From positions 186,001 to 250,000 of the forward strand of contig NZ_JOFX01000003.1 of NCBI RefSeq assembly GCF_000719345.1: a stretch of DNA of 64,000 nt, given 5' to 3'. Below, one piece after another: positions 1 through 8,402 of the stretch. The position numbers and the translations under genes were made by a program. Position 1 is the stretch's first letter. Each line of letters begins with the position of its first letter. Origin of the DNA: Streptomyces sp. NRRL F-2664 (GTDB taxonomy: Bacteria; Actinomycetota; Actinomycetes; Streptomycetales; Streptomycetaceae). The notes beneath the pieces were generated by a model, which was not told where the DNA came from, searched no databases, and was given only the letters and a program-made list of their open reading frames with translations.

Positions 1-294
1 CAGCTGCTGCACCCGAAGAAGAAGACCGTCGGCGTCCGCATCCCCGACCACGTGGTCACCCAGGCGCTGCTCGCCGAGCTGGGCGAGCCGCTGCTCTCCA
101 GCACGCTGCTGCTGCCGGACGAGGCGGAGCCGATGACGCAGGGCTGGGAGATCAAGGAGCGGCTCGACCACGAGGTGGACGCCGTGCTGGATTCGGGTGA
201 CTGCGGCACCGAGCCCACCACGGTGATCGACTTCTCCGGCGGTGACGCGGAGATCGTGCGCCGCGGAGCCGGCGACACCTCACGGTTCGAGTAG
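1..294 (+). CDS. YciO/Sua5/YrdC-family protein, C-terminal part
   Basis: The reading frame is open from base 1 to the TAG at 292-294, so only the last 97 residues are present. The piece contains HPKKKTVGVRIPDH followed by a stretch on ordering of synonymous threonylcarbamoyl-type fold elements (LGEPLLSSTLLLP), as in the second half of YciO proteins. YciO is a paralogue of the Sua5/YrdC threonylcarbamoyl-AMP synthases; whether it makes t6A precursor is uncertain. The gene converges on the kinase gene with only 5 bp between the stop codons, so there is no room for a separate terminator. Confidence 0.8.
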   Translation, partial: QLLHPKKKTVGVRIPDHVVTQALLAELGEPLLSSTLLLPDEAEPMTQGWEIKERLDHEVDAVLDSGDCGTEPTTVIDFSGGDAEIVRRGAGDTSRFE

Positions 295-299
295 CCGCC

Positions 300-2447
300 T
301 CACGGGTCGGTGCGCACGTCCGTGTACCGGCCCAGGTACCGCAAGGCGCCCGCTTCGGCGCGGTAGAGGTGGGCGAGGGAGTCCCCGGCCAGGGCGCGTG
401 TCCGGGTGTCGAAGGCGACCGTCTTGGCGATGCCCTGGTACGTCGTGCGGAAGATCCGGCGGGACAGCCCGGCCCGATCCCGCCCCTCGCCCTCCAGGCC
501 GGCCAGGGCCGTGGAGATCAGCCCCACCGCGTCGTACGCCTCGGCTGCCCAGCGGGCGGGCGGTGCGCCGTGGGCGCCCCGGTGGGCCGCGACGAACTCG
601 GCGGCGGCCGGGACAGCTCCGGGGTCGGTGAAGAGCGCGCTGAACACCCACCCCTCGGCCGCCGGTCCGGCCGCGGTGAGGAAGGCCGGTTCCATGGCGT
701 GCTGGAGGGCCACGCGCGGCCCCTGGAACCGGGCGTCCGCGAGCGCGCGGGCCAGCTCCGCCACGCGCTGCGGCGAGGTGCCGACGTACACGACGGCCTC
801 GGCGCGGTCCTCGGTCAGGGCGCGCACGGTGGCGGCGAAGCCGGTGCCTTCGGGGACGCGGTGGACGCCGACGGTGCCCTGCGCCGGGGGGCTCTGCTGG
901 AGCACCCTGGTGACCTGCCACGGGGGCGGCCCGTTCGCCGAGTCCTCCACGACCGCGGTGCGGCGCGAGATCCGTACCTGGGACAGGTAGTGCAGGACCG
1001 GCAGTCCGAGGCCCTCGTCGCCGGGGCGGGTGATGCACGCCGTGCGCCACAGCGTCTGGGCGTTCTCCGGGCTGTTCACCGACACCGCGACCAGGGCCAG
1101 GTCAGCGGCGAGGCAGGCGCCGGCCAGTTCCGGCAGGGCCGCGTCCCAGGTGGGACCGAGCACCGCTAGCACGGCCGGGTCGGCGGCCAGTTCCCTGCCG
1201 GTCCGGGCTGCGCGCTGCGGGTCCCCGGCGTCGTCGGCGATGCGCAGGGCGAGCCGGAAGGCGGCGTCGGACCGGGCGTTGTGCCGGTCCACGGCCAGCC
1301 GGATGCCCCGTTCGTGCGCCTGGCCGGCGGCCCGGCCGGGGCCGGTCAGGTCGGCCTGCAGGGCGAGGGTCAGGACGGGACGCGTGCGGTCGGGGCCGGC
1401 CGGCGGGGTCCCGCGGCCGCCCCGCCCGCGGGTGGTGAACCAGGCGATCGGCGCGCCGGCGGCGACCAGGGCACCGCCGGCGGCGAGCAGCCGCCGGCGG
1501 GTGAGCTGCCGGGCGGGCTCGGGCGCGTCGATCCGGGTGGGTTCGGGGGCGGGCAGGTCCAGGGCGCGGGTGGAGCGCTCGGCGATGATCCGGGGCAGCG
1601 GGGCGGGGAGCCAGTCGGCGGCCGGGTCGCCCGCACCGTCGGAGTCGGGTCCGAGGAGGGCGGCGAGCTCGGTGAGCGTGGGCCGCTCGGCAGGCTCCTT
1701 GCGCAGGCAGCGGCCGACCGCCTCGTGCAACTCGGATGGCAGCGAGCCCAGTTCAGGCTGCTCGTGGACGGTGCGGAAGACCACGGCGGCCGCATGCCCG
1801 GCGCCGAAGGGACCGGTCCCGGTCGCCGCGTACGCGAGGACGCAGCCCAGGGAGAAGACGTCGCCGGCCGGTCCCGCGGCGGTGCCGTCCGCGCGGGCCA
1901 GTTCGGGGGCCAGATAGCCGGGTGTGCCGACGACCGCGTCGACGGCCGTGAGCGTGGTCGCCCCGGCCGCCCGCGCGATCCCGAAGTCGATCAGGCGGGG
2001 CCCGTCGGGGGCCAGCAGCACGTTGCCCGGTTTGACGTCGCGATGGACCAGCCCCGCCGCGTGCACCTCGGCCAGGGCCTCGGCGAGGCGCACGCCGAGG
2101 ATCCGTACGGTCCGGACGGGCAGCGGCCCGTAGCCGCCCACCGCCTCGGCCAGGGAGGGGCCGGGGACGTAGGGGGTGGCCAGCCACGGTTCGCGGGCCC
2201 CGGGATCCGCGGCGACCACGGGGACGACCCAGCGCCCGGTCAGGGCTCCGGCAGCGTACGCCTCGCGGCGGAACCTCTCCCGGAAGGCGGGGTCGGCGCC
2301 GTGGTCGGCACGGATCACCTTGACGGCGACCAGGACGCCCTCGGGGGACCGGCCCAGGTAGACGGTGCCCATGCCGCCCGAGCCGAGTCGGCCCAGCAGC
2401 CGGTTCCCGCCGATCGCGGCCGGGTCGGCGGGCAGGAGGGGACGCAT
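300..2447 (-). CDS. Receptor-type Ser/Thr protein kinase with solute-binding-protein-like ectodomain
   Basis: 715 residues. A Hanks-type kinase fills about residues 12-270: glycine loop LGSGGMGTVYLG, VAVKVI lysine, catalytic HRDVKPGN near 136 and DFGIAR near 156. A proline-rich juxtamembrane segment leads to one membrane segment at about 315-337 (starting TRRRLLAAGG). The outside part (about 350-715) resembles type-1 periplasmic binding proteins of branched-chain amino acid ABC transporters (Peripla_BP_6), for example ALQADLTGPGRAAG and AEAYDAVGL. It starts 6 bp after the stop of the paralogous kinase upstream, so it is the last gene of a three-gene operon. The architecture suggests a small ligand sensed outside the cell controls phosphorylation inside; ligand and substrates are unknown. 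Confidence 0.9.
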   Translation of the reverse strand: MRPLLPADPAAIGGNRLLGRLGSGGMGTVYLGRSPEGVLVAVKVIRADHGADPAFRERFRREAYAAGALTGRWVVPVVAADPGAREPWLATPYVPGPSLAEAVGGYGPLPVRTVRILGVRLAEALAEVHAAGLVHRDVKPGNVLLAPDGPRLIDFGIARAAGATTLTAVDAVVGTPGYLAPELARADGTAAGPAGDVFSLGCVLAYAATGTGPFGAGHAAAVVFRTVHEQPELGSLPSELHEAVGRCLRKEPAERPTLTELAALLGPDSDGAGDPAADWLPAPLPRIIAERSTRALDLPAPEPTRIDAPEPARQLTRRRLLAAGGALVAAGAPIAWFTTRGRGGRGTPPAGPDRTRPVLTLALQADLTGPGRAAGQAHERGIRLAVDRHNARSDAAFRLALRIADDAGDPQRAARTGRELAADPAVLAVLGPTWDAALPELAGACLAADLALVAVSVNSPENAQTLWRTACITRPGDEGLGLPVLHYLSQVRISRRTAVVEDSANGPPPWQVTRVLQQSPPAQGTVGVHRVPEGTGFAATVRALTEDRAEAVVYVGTSPQRVAELARALADARFQGPRVALQHAMEPAFLTAAGPAAEGWVFSALFTDPGAVPAAAEFVAAHRGAHGAPPARWAAEAYDAVGLISTALAGLEGEGRDRAGLSRRIFRTTYQGIAKTVAFDTRTRALAGDSLAHLYRAEAGALRYLGRYTDVRTDP

Positions 2448-2453
2448 CCGGCG

Positions 2454-4610
2454 CTAGCCCGCGGCGGGCGCGGCGGCCGGGCCCACGTAGCGGATCCGGC
2501 CGCCTTCCACCCGGTGGAGGAAGTAGGTGTTCTCCTTGACGGTGCGGTCCTCGCCGAAGGTGTACTCCTTGGTCAGGCCGCGGTAGCTGCCTTGGGCGAG
2601 TGCGCTCAGGAGTGCGGCGCGGGCCGGGCGGCCGCCGCCGCGGGCCGCCGTGACGAGCCGGTCGATGACCAGGCCGGCAGCGTCGTAGGCCTCCGCCGTC
2701 CACACGTCGGGCGCGGTCCCGTAGGCGGCCCGGTGCGCGCGGGCCAGCTCTGCCGTCTCGGGGGCCTCGGGTCCGGTGTACGGGGCGACGAACTGCCAGC
2801 CCTCGGCGGCGGGGCCCGCGATGCCGAGGAACTCCGGGGTCATCACGGTGTAGTCGGCGGCGCGGTGCCCCCGGAAGCCGGCGGCGGCCAGCAGGGTGGC
2901 GGTCCTGGCCGCGCCCCGCGGGGTGCCGCTGTAGAAGATGGTGTCGACGCCGTGGGCGAGCATGTCGGTGACGACCGGCGCGAGGTCCTGGGTGCCGCGC
3001 GGGACGACCCGCGGGTAGACGGTGGCTCCGGGAACGTAGCCGGCGAGGGTGCGGGTGGCGTGCAGGACCGCCTGCCAGCCTTCGGTGTCGCCGTCCCGGT
3101 CGCACAGGACGCCGAGGCGGCTCACCCCCCGCTGGCGGGCCAGCGCCGCGTTGAGCGCCCCGCCCTGGATGAAGGAGATCGGGCTGACCTGGAAGAAGCT
3201 GCGGCGATCGGCGACGCTGAAGGCGCTCGCCAGTGCCGAGACGGTCAGCAGCGGGAGGGCGGCCTCTCCGTACAGTTCCAGACAGGGGGGCACCGAGGCG
3301 TTGCCGGTCGGGCCGATCACGGCGAGCACGTCGGGGTGGGAGACGAGGCTGGTGGCGGCGGCCGCGGAGCGGTCGGCCGCGCCCGCGTCGTCGGCGGTGA
3401 CGACGGTCAGGGTGAAGGGCTTGTCCTTGCGCGCGTTGAAGGCGTCGGCCGCGAGCCGCACCCCGCGTTCCTGGGCGAGTCCAGCGGCCTTCTGCGGGCC
3501 GGAGAGGTCGGCCTGCACCCCGATCGCCCAGGGCCGGGCCGCGGGTGCGGCGCCGGGGCCGTCGTCGTCGTCGCGGAGCGCCAGCCAGGCGGCCGTGCCG
3601 CCGCCGACGGCGAGTACGGCGCCGGCGGCGAGGCCGAGGAACCTCCTGCGGGACGCCGCCGGGCCGGCGGTGCCGGGCGCGGGGGCGGCCTCCGGGTCGG
3701 CGACGGTCTCCTCGATGCCGGGCAGGGCGAGGAGGGCGGCGGCCCGTTCGGCGATGGTGGCGACGACCGGGTCGGGCAGCCAGTCGGTGCCCTCGCCGGG
3801 AGTGTCCTCGATGAGGTCCTCGTCGAGTCCGGCCGCGGTGGGGCGCAGGTCGGGGTGCTTGTCGAGGCAGGCCCGCAGCAGGGTGGCGAGTTCGGGGTCG
3901 GCGAGGAGCTCCGGTCCGAGGTCGGGCTCGTCGTGCACGGTGCGGTAGAGCACGGCCTCGGCGGTGCCGGTGCCGAACGGCAGCCGGCCGGTGGCGGCGT
4001 ACGCGAGGAGGCAGCCGAGGGCGAAGAGGTCGCCGGCCGGTTCGGCGGGGCGGCCCTCGGCCTGCTCGGGCGGGATGAAGCCGGGGGTGCCGAGCACGGC
4101 GTCGGCGGAGGTCAGCGCGGTGTGCTCGCCGCCTCGGGCGATGCCGAAGTCGATCAGCCGGGGCCGGTCCATGCCCAGCAGCACGTTCCCGGGTTTGACG
4201 TCGCGGTGGACGAGGCCTCGCGCGTGCATCACGTGGAGGGCCCTGGCGAGGGCCTTGCCGAGGATCCGTACGGCCCGCAGCGGGAGCGGGCCGTGCGTGG
4301 AGACGGCCTCGGCCAGGGAGGGGCCGGCGACGAAGGCGGTGGCCAGCCACGGTTCGCGGGCGTCGGGGTCGGCGCCGGTGATGCGCACGGCCCACGGGGT
4401 GTCGACCTCGGCGGCGATCTCGGCCTCGCGGCGGAAGCGGGCCCGGAAGTCGGCCTCCTCGGCGTACTCGGCACGGATGACCTTCACGGCGGCGAGGGCG
4501 CCGTCGTCGGTGCGGCCGAGGTAGACGACGCCCATGCCGCCGGCGCCGAGCCGTCCCAGGAGGCGGTGGCCGCCGATCCGGGAGGGGTCGGAGGGGTGCA
4601 GCTGCTCCAT
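2454..4610 (-). CDS. Receptor-type Ser/Thr protein kinase, paralogue of the downstream gene
   Basis: 718 residues from the ATG at 4610. Kinase motifs: LGAGGMGVVYLG, AAVKVI, HRDVKPGN near 135, DFGIARG near 155. One membrane segment lies at about 320-345, opening with SRRRFLGLAAGA, which resembles a twin-arginine signal. The ectodomain is again a Peripla_BP_6-like ligand domain (IGVQADLSGPQKAAG, AVIGPTGNASVPP). The start overlaps the stop of the lipoprotein gene as ATGA, implying translational coupling. It shares the whole domain order with the next gene and looks like a tandem duplication that has since diverged. Confidence 0.9.
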   Translation of the reverse strand: MEQLHPSDPSRIGGHRLLGRLGAGGMGVVYLGRTDDGALAAVKVIRAEYAEEADFRARFRREAEIAAEVDTPWAVRITGADPDAREPWLATAFVAGPSLAEAVSTHGPLPLRAVRILGKALARALHVMHARGLVHRDVKPGNVLLGMDRPRLIDFGIARGGEHTALTSADAVLGTPGFIPPEQAEGRPAEPAGDLFALGCLLAYAATGRLPFGTGTAEAVLYRTVHDEPDLGPELLADPELATLLRACLDKHPDLRPTAAGLDEDLIEDTPGEGTDWLPDPVVATIAERAAALLALPGIEETVADPEAAPAPGTAGPAASRRRFLGLAAGAVLAVGGGTAAWLALRDDDDGPGAAPAARPWAIGVQADLSGPQKAAGLAQERGVRLAADAFNARKDKPFTLTVVTADDAGAADRSAAAATSLVSHPDVLAVIGPTGNASVPPCLELYGEAALPLLTVSALASAFSVADRRSFFQVSPISFIQGGALNAALARQRGVSRLGVLCDRDGDTEGWQAVLHATRTLAGYVPGATVYPRVVPRGTQDLAPVVTDMLAHGVDTIFYSGTPRGAARTATLLAAAGFRGHRAADYTVMTPEFLGIAGPAAEGWQFVAPYTGPEAPETAELARAHRAAYGTAPDVWTAEAYDAAGLVIDRLVTAARGGGRPARAALLSALAQGSYRGLTKEYTFGEDRTVKENTYFLHRVEGGRIRYVGPAAAPAAG

Positions 4611-5449
4611 CAGCGGGCCGCCTTTCCGAGGGCCTGCTTGGCCTGCGCGATCATGCGGCTGTTGCCCTGCACGACGAGGTTGCTGAGCGTCTCGTCCTTG
4701 AACCCTTCGGCGTTCATGGCGGCGATGGCCACGGTGACGGGGCCGAACTGCGCCTGGTACCAGTAGTAGCGCTGGGGTTCGCCGCCCTGGGGGCCGACGT
4801 ACGTGCCGAATTCGCTGAAGGCGTCCTCGCTCCAGTTGTTCATCTGCTCGCCCTGGTGGATCGCGGTGCCCAGCAGTCCTTTGAGGTTCTCGCCCTCGCG
4901 CAGCGTCTGGTCGGGGCAGCGCAGGACCTCCTCCATGGCACGGGCGGTCTCCCAGCCGGACTCCGTGCGGTCGTGGTGGACGGTCACGGTGGCGTTGATC
5001 TGTACGCGGCCGTGGCCGTTCCCGGCCGGGATCTCGAAGTGGCGGGTGCTCGTGGCCAGTACGTCGGCGGGCAGGCCGGTGGTCTGCCAGACGCAGCCCT
5101 CGTCGAGGACGGGCCAGCGGCCGGGCCGGCCCTCGAACGGGGTGCGGCGCACGACGTCCGGGCCGAAGGCGTCCTCGGTGATGACGATCCGGGCGAGGAG
5201 TTCCCGGGCCTCGGCGGCGGTCTTCGGCTGCTTGGACTCGTCCAGTTCCGGTACGAGGGACCCGGGTGCGGGCGGGGCGGCGGACGACGGCGGTGGGGGC
5301 GATTGCGGTGCCGATGATTGCGACGCCGCCGCCGGGGCACGGCTGGTCGCGGCCCCGTCGGCCGTCTTGCCGGTGGTGCACCCGGTCATGAAGAACAGGC
5401 CTGCCGCCGCGCAGGCGTAGGCGCGCAGCGCGACATGGCGTCGTGTCAC
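4610..5449 (-). CDS. Lipoprotein cotranscribed with two receptor kinases
   Basis: 279 residues from the GTG at 5449, chosen because a G-run (5453-5458) precedes it at Shine-Dalgarno distance; an in-frame GTG at 5461 is possible. The N-terminus has arginines, a hydrophobic segment and a lipobox ending FMTGC, then a Ser/Pro/Ala-rich linker, so it should be anchored on the outer face of the membrane. The mature domain, with cysteines in DEGCVWQT and EVLRCPDQ, is not one I can name; it may resemble extracellular sensor domains of kinases. Its stop overlaps the kinase start (ATGA), so it is probably an accessory or co-receptor of the kinases. The functional link is inferred from position only. Confidence 0.8.
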   Translation of the reverse strand: MTRRHVALRAYACAAAGLFFMTGCTTGKTADGAATSRAPAAASQSSAPQSPPPPSSAAPPAPGSLVPELDESKQPKTAAEARELLARIVITEDAFGPDVVRRTPFEGRPGRWPVLDEGCVWQTTGLPADVLATSTRHFEIPAGNGHGRVQINATVTVHHDRTESGWETARAMEEVLRCPDQTLREGENLKGLLGTAIHQGEQMNNWSEDAFSEFGTYVGPQGGEPQRYYWYQAQFGPVTVAIAAMNAEGFKDETLSNLVVQGNSRMIAQAKQALGKAAR

Positions 5450-5679
5450 AGTACCCCCCACGGCTCGGATGGTACCCCGCCGTACCCACCGGCAACTCCA
5501 CTATCCGAAAGCCCGGTTGGACGGCTGGAGCACGCCTGCGCGGGCCGGGGTGGGACCCGTCCCGGTGCCTTGGACGGGGCCCTGGCCCCCGGGCGGCCGA
5601 CGAACAAACCGGTGGACCGGTATGTATCGGCCGCGGGATGGGCATGCTGCAAGCGCTCGCGTTCTCGGGAAGGAGCGAT

Positions 5680-6432
5680 GTGCTCACTCAGGTTCTCGAC
5701 CGGATCCGACGACTCCTCGGACGCTCCACCCCCACCCCCACCCCCACCTCCGACTCCGAAGGCGGCGGCCCCGCGGTCCATGCCCGGACCCCGGTCTTCA
5801 CCGCGGACTTCACATCGACCCGCCAGTGGGTGGCGGGCCGCTCCTGGGCCTATCCGAACGGGGGCCCCACCAATCCCCGCGACAACAAGCTCGACCACCT
5901 CGTGCAGGACCCCTCCTACAGCCGCAGCGGCACCTTCCGGGCCGTCCGCCGCACCGACGGCAACTGGAACGCCGGCCTGCTGACCACCGAGGGCAGCGAG
6001 GAGGGCTTCATGGTCCGGACCGGTGACGTGCTGGAGTCCCGGGTGCGGCTGCCCACCGAGCTCGGGGCCTGGCCCGCCATCTGGACCTGGCTGGACGGCG
6101 ACAACGAGATCGACGTCTTCGAGTACCACCCGGACAACCCGGACCTCCTCGAACTGTCGAACCACGTCAAGGGCGGCTCCCGCTACCACCGCGACCCTGC
6201 GGTGAGCCCCGGGGGCTGGGTCGACCTCAAGGTCCAGTTCGGGTCCCGCTCGGTGGTGTGGTGGGTCAACGGCAAACAGGTCTTCGCCGACCGGCGAGGC
6301 GTGGGCCGCCGCTGGCGCGCGTACCTGATCGTGAACCTGTCGGTCTGCGCCGGCCGCTACCACCCGGCCCCCGACCCGGACGTCTCCGAGATGTCCTACG
6401 AGGTGGCCTACCTCCGCGTGATCCGCCCCTAG
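5680..6432 (+). CDS. GH16-like family protein (concanavalin-like fold)
   Basis: 250 residues from the GTG at 5680, chosen because AGGAG (5671-5675) lies 4 nt upstream; in-frame ATGs at 5638 and 5644 lack such a site. The catalytic signature of glycoside hydrolase family 16, ExDxxE, is present as NEIDVFEYH, with WPAIWTW before it and WWVNGKQV after it, all typical of beta-glucanase/laminarinase-like proteins. A short TPTPTPT linker follows a basic helix. No signal peptide is visible with any start, which is odd for an enzyme that normally cuts extracellular polysaccharide. Confidence 0.75.
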   Translation: MLTQVLDRIRRLLGRSTPTPTPTSDSEGGGPAVHARTPVFTADFTSTRQWVAGRSWAYPNGGPTNPRDNKLDHLVQDPSYSRSGTFRAVRRTDGNWNAGLLTTEGSEEGFMVRTGDVLESRVRLPTELGAWPAIWTWLDGDNEIDVFEYHPDNPDLLELSNHVKGGSRYHRDPAVSPGGWVDLKVQFGSRSVVWWVNGKQVFADRRGVGRRWRAYLIVNLSVCAGRYHPAPDPDVSEMSYEVAYLRVIRP

Positions 6433-6544
6433 GGATGCGGGGGGTGCGGAGGGCGGGGAACGCGGACGCCGTGGCGGGCGTTGGTGCCACTACGGGAAGG
6501 TGACCAGCGGATCCGCCTTCCGCCGACCTTGAGGGGAGCCGTTC

Positions 6545-7174
6545 ATGAGCACGGCCAAAGACCTGTTCGTCATCGCCATGGATCAGGAGCCGGACCACGC
6601 GGTCGGGCAGGGCGACCTGTCGCTCGCGCTCGCGGGCGCCGAGCTGATCGATCTCCTCGGCGCAGGGGCCGCCTGCCTGGACGGCGACCGCATCGTGCCG
6701 GGCGGGCAGTCCGAGCCGCACGACCCGCTGCTGGCCGAGGCGGCGGCGGCGCTCACCCGGCAAGTGCCGTACGAGCGGGTCGAGGACTGGCTGTGGCGCC
6801 GGGGGCGGGACCTTTCGGCGACGTACCAGGCCGCCCTGGAGGAGGCCGGCCACCTGACACGGGGGCGCCGCGGGCTGCTGCCCTTCGGCAGTGACCGGCT
6901 GGAGCCGGCCGATACGCCCGTCCCGCGCCGGGCCCGCGGCAGGTGGGCGGACGGCGAGCCCGTCCTCGCAGCCCTGGGCTCCGCCGTGGGCATCGGGACC
7001 CCCGACGGCGATGCCGGGGCCGACGGCGGGGCCCCGGTCCTGCCCGATCACCCCGACGAGGCGGTGGCGACCGTCCTGGCGGGCGTCGAGGACGCGGTGA
7101 CGGAGCTCGCAGCCGTACAGCAGCGGCGCTCCATCGAGAACGCCGCCTTCGCCAACCTCTGGCGCGTCCCCTGA
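6545..7174 (+). CDS. GPP34 (GOLPH3/Vps74-like) family phosphoprotein
   Basis: 209 residues. The N-terminus (KDLFVIAMDQ, then LALAGAELIDLL) and the all-helical pattern match the GPP34 family, related to eukaryotic Golgi phosphoprotein 3. Bacterial members are widespread in Streptomyces, often in many copies, and have no settled function; a link to membrane lipids or protein binding is only inferred from the eukaryotic relatives. AGGGGAG at about 6532-6538 gives a good ribosome site. It converges on the RNase H gene with 25 bp between them. Confidence 0.85.
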   Translation: MSTAKDLFVIAMDQEPDHAVGQGDLSLALAGAELIDLLGAGAACLDGDRIVPGGQSEPHDPLLAEAAAALTRQVPYERVEDWLWRRGRDLSATYQAALEEAGHLTRGRRGLLPFGSDRLEPADTPVPRRARGRWADGEPVLAALGSAVGIGTPDGDAGADGGAPVLPDHPDEAVATVLAGVEDAVTELAAVQQRRSIENAAFANLWRVP

Positions 7175-7186
7175 GCACGAGGACGC

Positions 7187-7209
7187 CACCCCGCACTCCT
7201 CACGGGGTG
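7187..7209. terminator. Short hairpin between convergent GPP34 and RNase H genes
   Basis: CACCCCG (7187-7193) pairs with CGGGGTG (7203-7209). The loop includes the first bases of the RNase H stop codon. A 7-bp G/C stem without a U-tract, usable from both sides. Confidence 0.5.
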
Positions 7210-7892
7210 TCCGGGCAGGCTTCGTGGCCCCAGCGGGCGCCGTGCTTGGTGATCATGTCGCCCACCGCGTACGGCTTCCCGCAGGGGCAGTTGCCCTGGA
7301 ACTTCGCCTTGATGGCCCGGCTCCCGCGGCCACCCGCGGAAGCGGCGGACGCCGATCGCTTCTTCGCCGGACGGGACGTGCTCCGCGCGGCCGCGGGCGC
7401 CGCCGGGACGGGCATGTCCGCGTTCCCGAGGGCCGTGCCCGCGGCCTCCTGCCGCACGGCCGCGTCGCTGGCGGCCTGGTCGGCGATCGCGTTCAGATGG
7501 TCGCCGTCCTCGCGGTGCGCGGGAACGTAGCGGAAGGTCACGTCGCGCTCGCCCAGCAGCCGGTCGATCTCCTCGACGAGCTCCCGGTTGGCGACGGGCC
7601 GGCCGGAGGAGGTCTTCCAGCCGTTGCGCTTCCAGCCGGGCAGCCACTGTGTGACGGCCTTCATCGCGTACTGGGAGTCCATCCGCACCTCGACGGGCGT
7701 GCCGGGCGCAAGGGCCTCCAGCAGCCGCTGGAGTGCGGTGAGTTCTCCGATGTTGTTGGTGGCCCGCCCCAGCGGACCGGCCTCCCAGCGCTCCGGGCGT
7801 CCCTCGGCGTCGGCGATGACCCATCCCCACCCTGCGGGCCCGGGGTTGCCCTTCGCCGCTCCGTCACAGGCGGCAATGATGCGATCTGACAT
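7200..7892 (-). CDS. rnhA: Ribonuclease HI with C-terminal Cys-rich tail
   Basis: 230 residues. Residues 1-145 are a type I RNase H, cutting RNA in RNA/DNA hybrids; the four acidic catalytic residues appear as D10 (AACDGA), E50 (NIGELTA), D72 (RMDSQY) and D138 (IADQAA). After an Ala/Ser/Lys-rich linker, the last ~35 residues contain NCPCGKPY, GDMI and WGHEACP, a possible small zinc-binding module not found in the minimal enzyme. The ATG at 7892 lies 6 nt after CATGAT, so the mRNA is probably leaderless. SoxR ends 14 bp upstream. Confidence 0.9.
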   Translation of the reverse strand: MSDRIIAACDGAAKGNPGPAGWGWVIADAEGRPERWEAGPLGRATNNIGELTALQRLLEALAPGTPVEVRMDSQYAMKAVTQWLPGWKRNGWKTSSGRPVANRELVEEIDRLLGERDVTFRYVPAHREDGDHLNAIADQAASDAAVRQEAAGTALGNADMPVPAAPAAARSTSRPAKKRSASAASAGGRGSRAIKAKFQGNCPCGKPYAVGDMITKHGARWGHEACPDTP

Positions 7893-7898
7893 CCCCCG

Positions 7899-7904
7899 AT
7901 CATG
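7899..7904 (-). promoter_or_regulatory. -10 box of a probable leaderless rnhA transcript
   Basis: CATGAT read on the minus strand, followed by six bases and then the ATG of rnhA. No clear -35 is visible; the box lies next to the soxR-like stop codon. Confidence 0.4.
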
Positions 7905-7906
7905 CC

Positions 7907-8353
7907 TCATTCCCGGAGCGGCCCGGCCCCCGGCCGCCCGGGTTCCGGCCGGTCGGGCCCCGGTCCGTCCTCGGCGAGCAGCGCGCACCGGTCGAAGTTC
8001 ATGCACCCGCAGGCGAGGCAGTCGGCGACGGCGTCGCGCAGCATCCGGGTCTGCCGGATGAACCGGTCCAGCTCGGGCAGCTTGCTCTCGGCGAGGGCGC
8101 GCCACTGCCGGGTGGCGCCGCGCTGGGCGTCGGCGTCCAGCAGGGCGCGGATCTCCGCCAGGGTGAAGCCGGCCCGTTGCGCCATCTTGATCAGGGCGAT
8201 CCGGCGCACGGTGGCGACCGGGTAGACCCGCGGCCCCGTGGGGCCGCCGGCCCGCTCGGCGGACGGCAGCAGGCCGACGCTCTCGTAGTAGCGCAGCGCC
8301 GAGGGCCGCATGCCCACCCGTCGCGCGAGCTCACCTATGCCGAGTTGTCGCAC
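7907..8353 (-). CDS. soxR: SoxR-type MerR-family redox regulator
   Basis: 148 residues from a GTG. The N-terminal winged helix (IGELARRVGMRPSALRYYE) and long dimer helix are MerR-type. Near residues 111-122 the sequence CLACGCMNFDRC gives exactly the CX2CXCX5C spacing of the SoxR [2Fe-2S] cluster, which is oxidised by superoxide or redox-active compounds to switch on the target promoter. The gene is divergent from an MFS exporter, and the shared intergenic region holds a sox-box-like palindrome inside a stretched promoter. In Streptomyces SoxR responds mainly to redox-active antibiotics; which signal acts here is unknown. Confidence 0.88.
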   Translation of the reverse strand: MRQLGIGELARRVGMRPSALRYYESVGLLPSAERAGGPTGPRVYPVATVRRIALIKMAQRAGFTLAEIRALLDADAQRGATRQWRALAESKLPELDRFIRQTRMLRDAVADCLACGCMNFDRCALLAEDGPGPDRPEPGRPGAGPLRE

Positions 8354-8365
8354 CGACCGCTCCCC

Positions 8366-8396
8366 TTGACCTCAAGTGCGCTTGAACCAGGAGTGT
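8366..8396 (+). promoter_or_regulatory. Sox-box-like operator in MerR-type promoter of the MFS gene
   Basis: TTGACC (8366-8371) serves as -35. It is followed by TCAAG (8372-8376), TGCG and CTTGA (8381-8385). A 19-bp spacer then leads to GAGTGT (8391-8396) in the -10 position. The phase of -35 and dyad is the same as in the E. coli soxS promoter (ACCTCAAGT..ACTTGA). The -10 match is poor, as often for activated promoters. A start site about 7 nt downstream would fall on the GTG at 8403. Confidence 0.65.
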
Positions 8397-8402
8397 GGCC
8401 CG

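Noticed and set aside
1281..4766. Long open frame of over 1100 codons on the plus strand opposite the receptor kinases
   Set aside because: It mirrors the kinase genes, is Gly/Arg-rich without domains, and arises from high-GC codon bias in the antisense frame.
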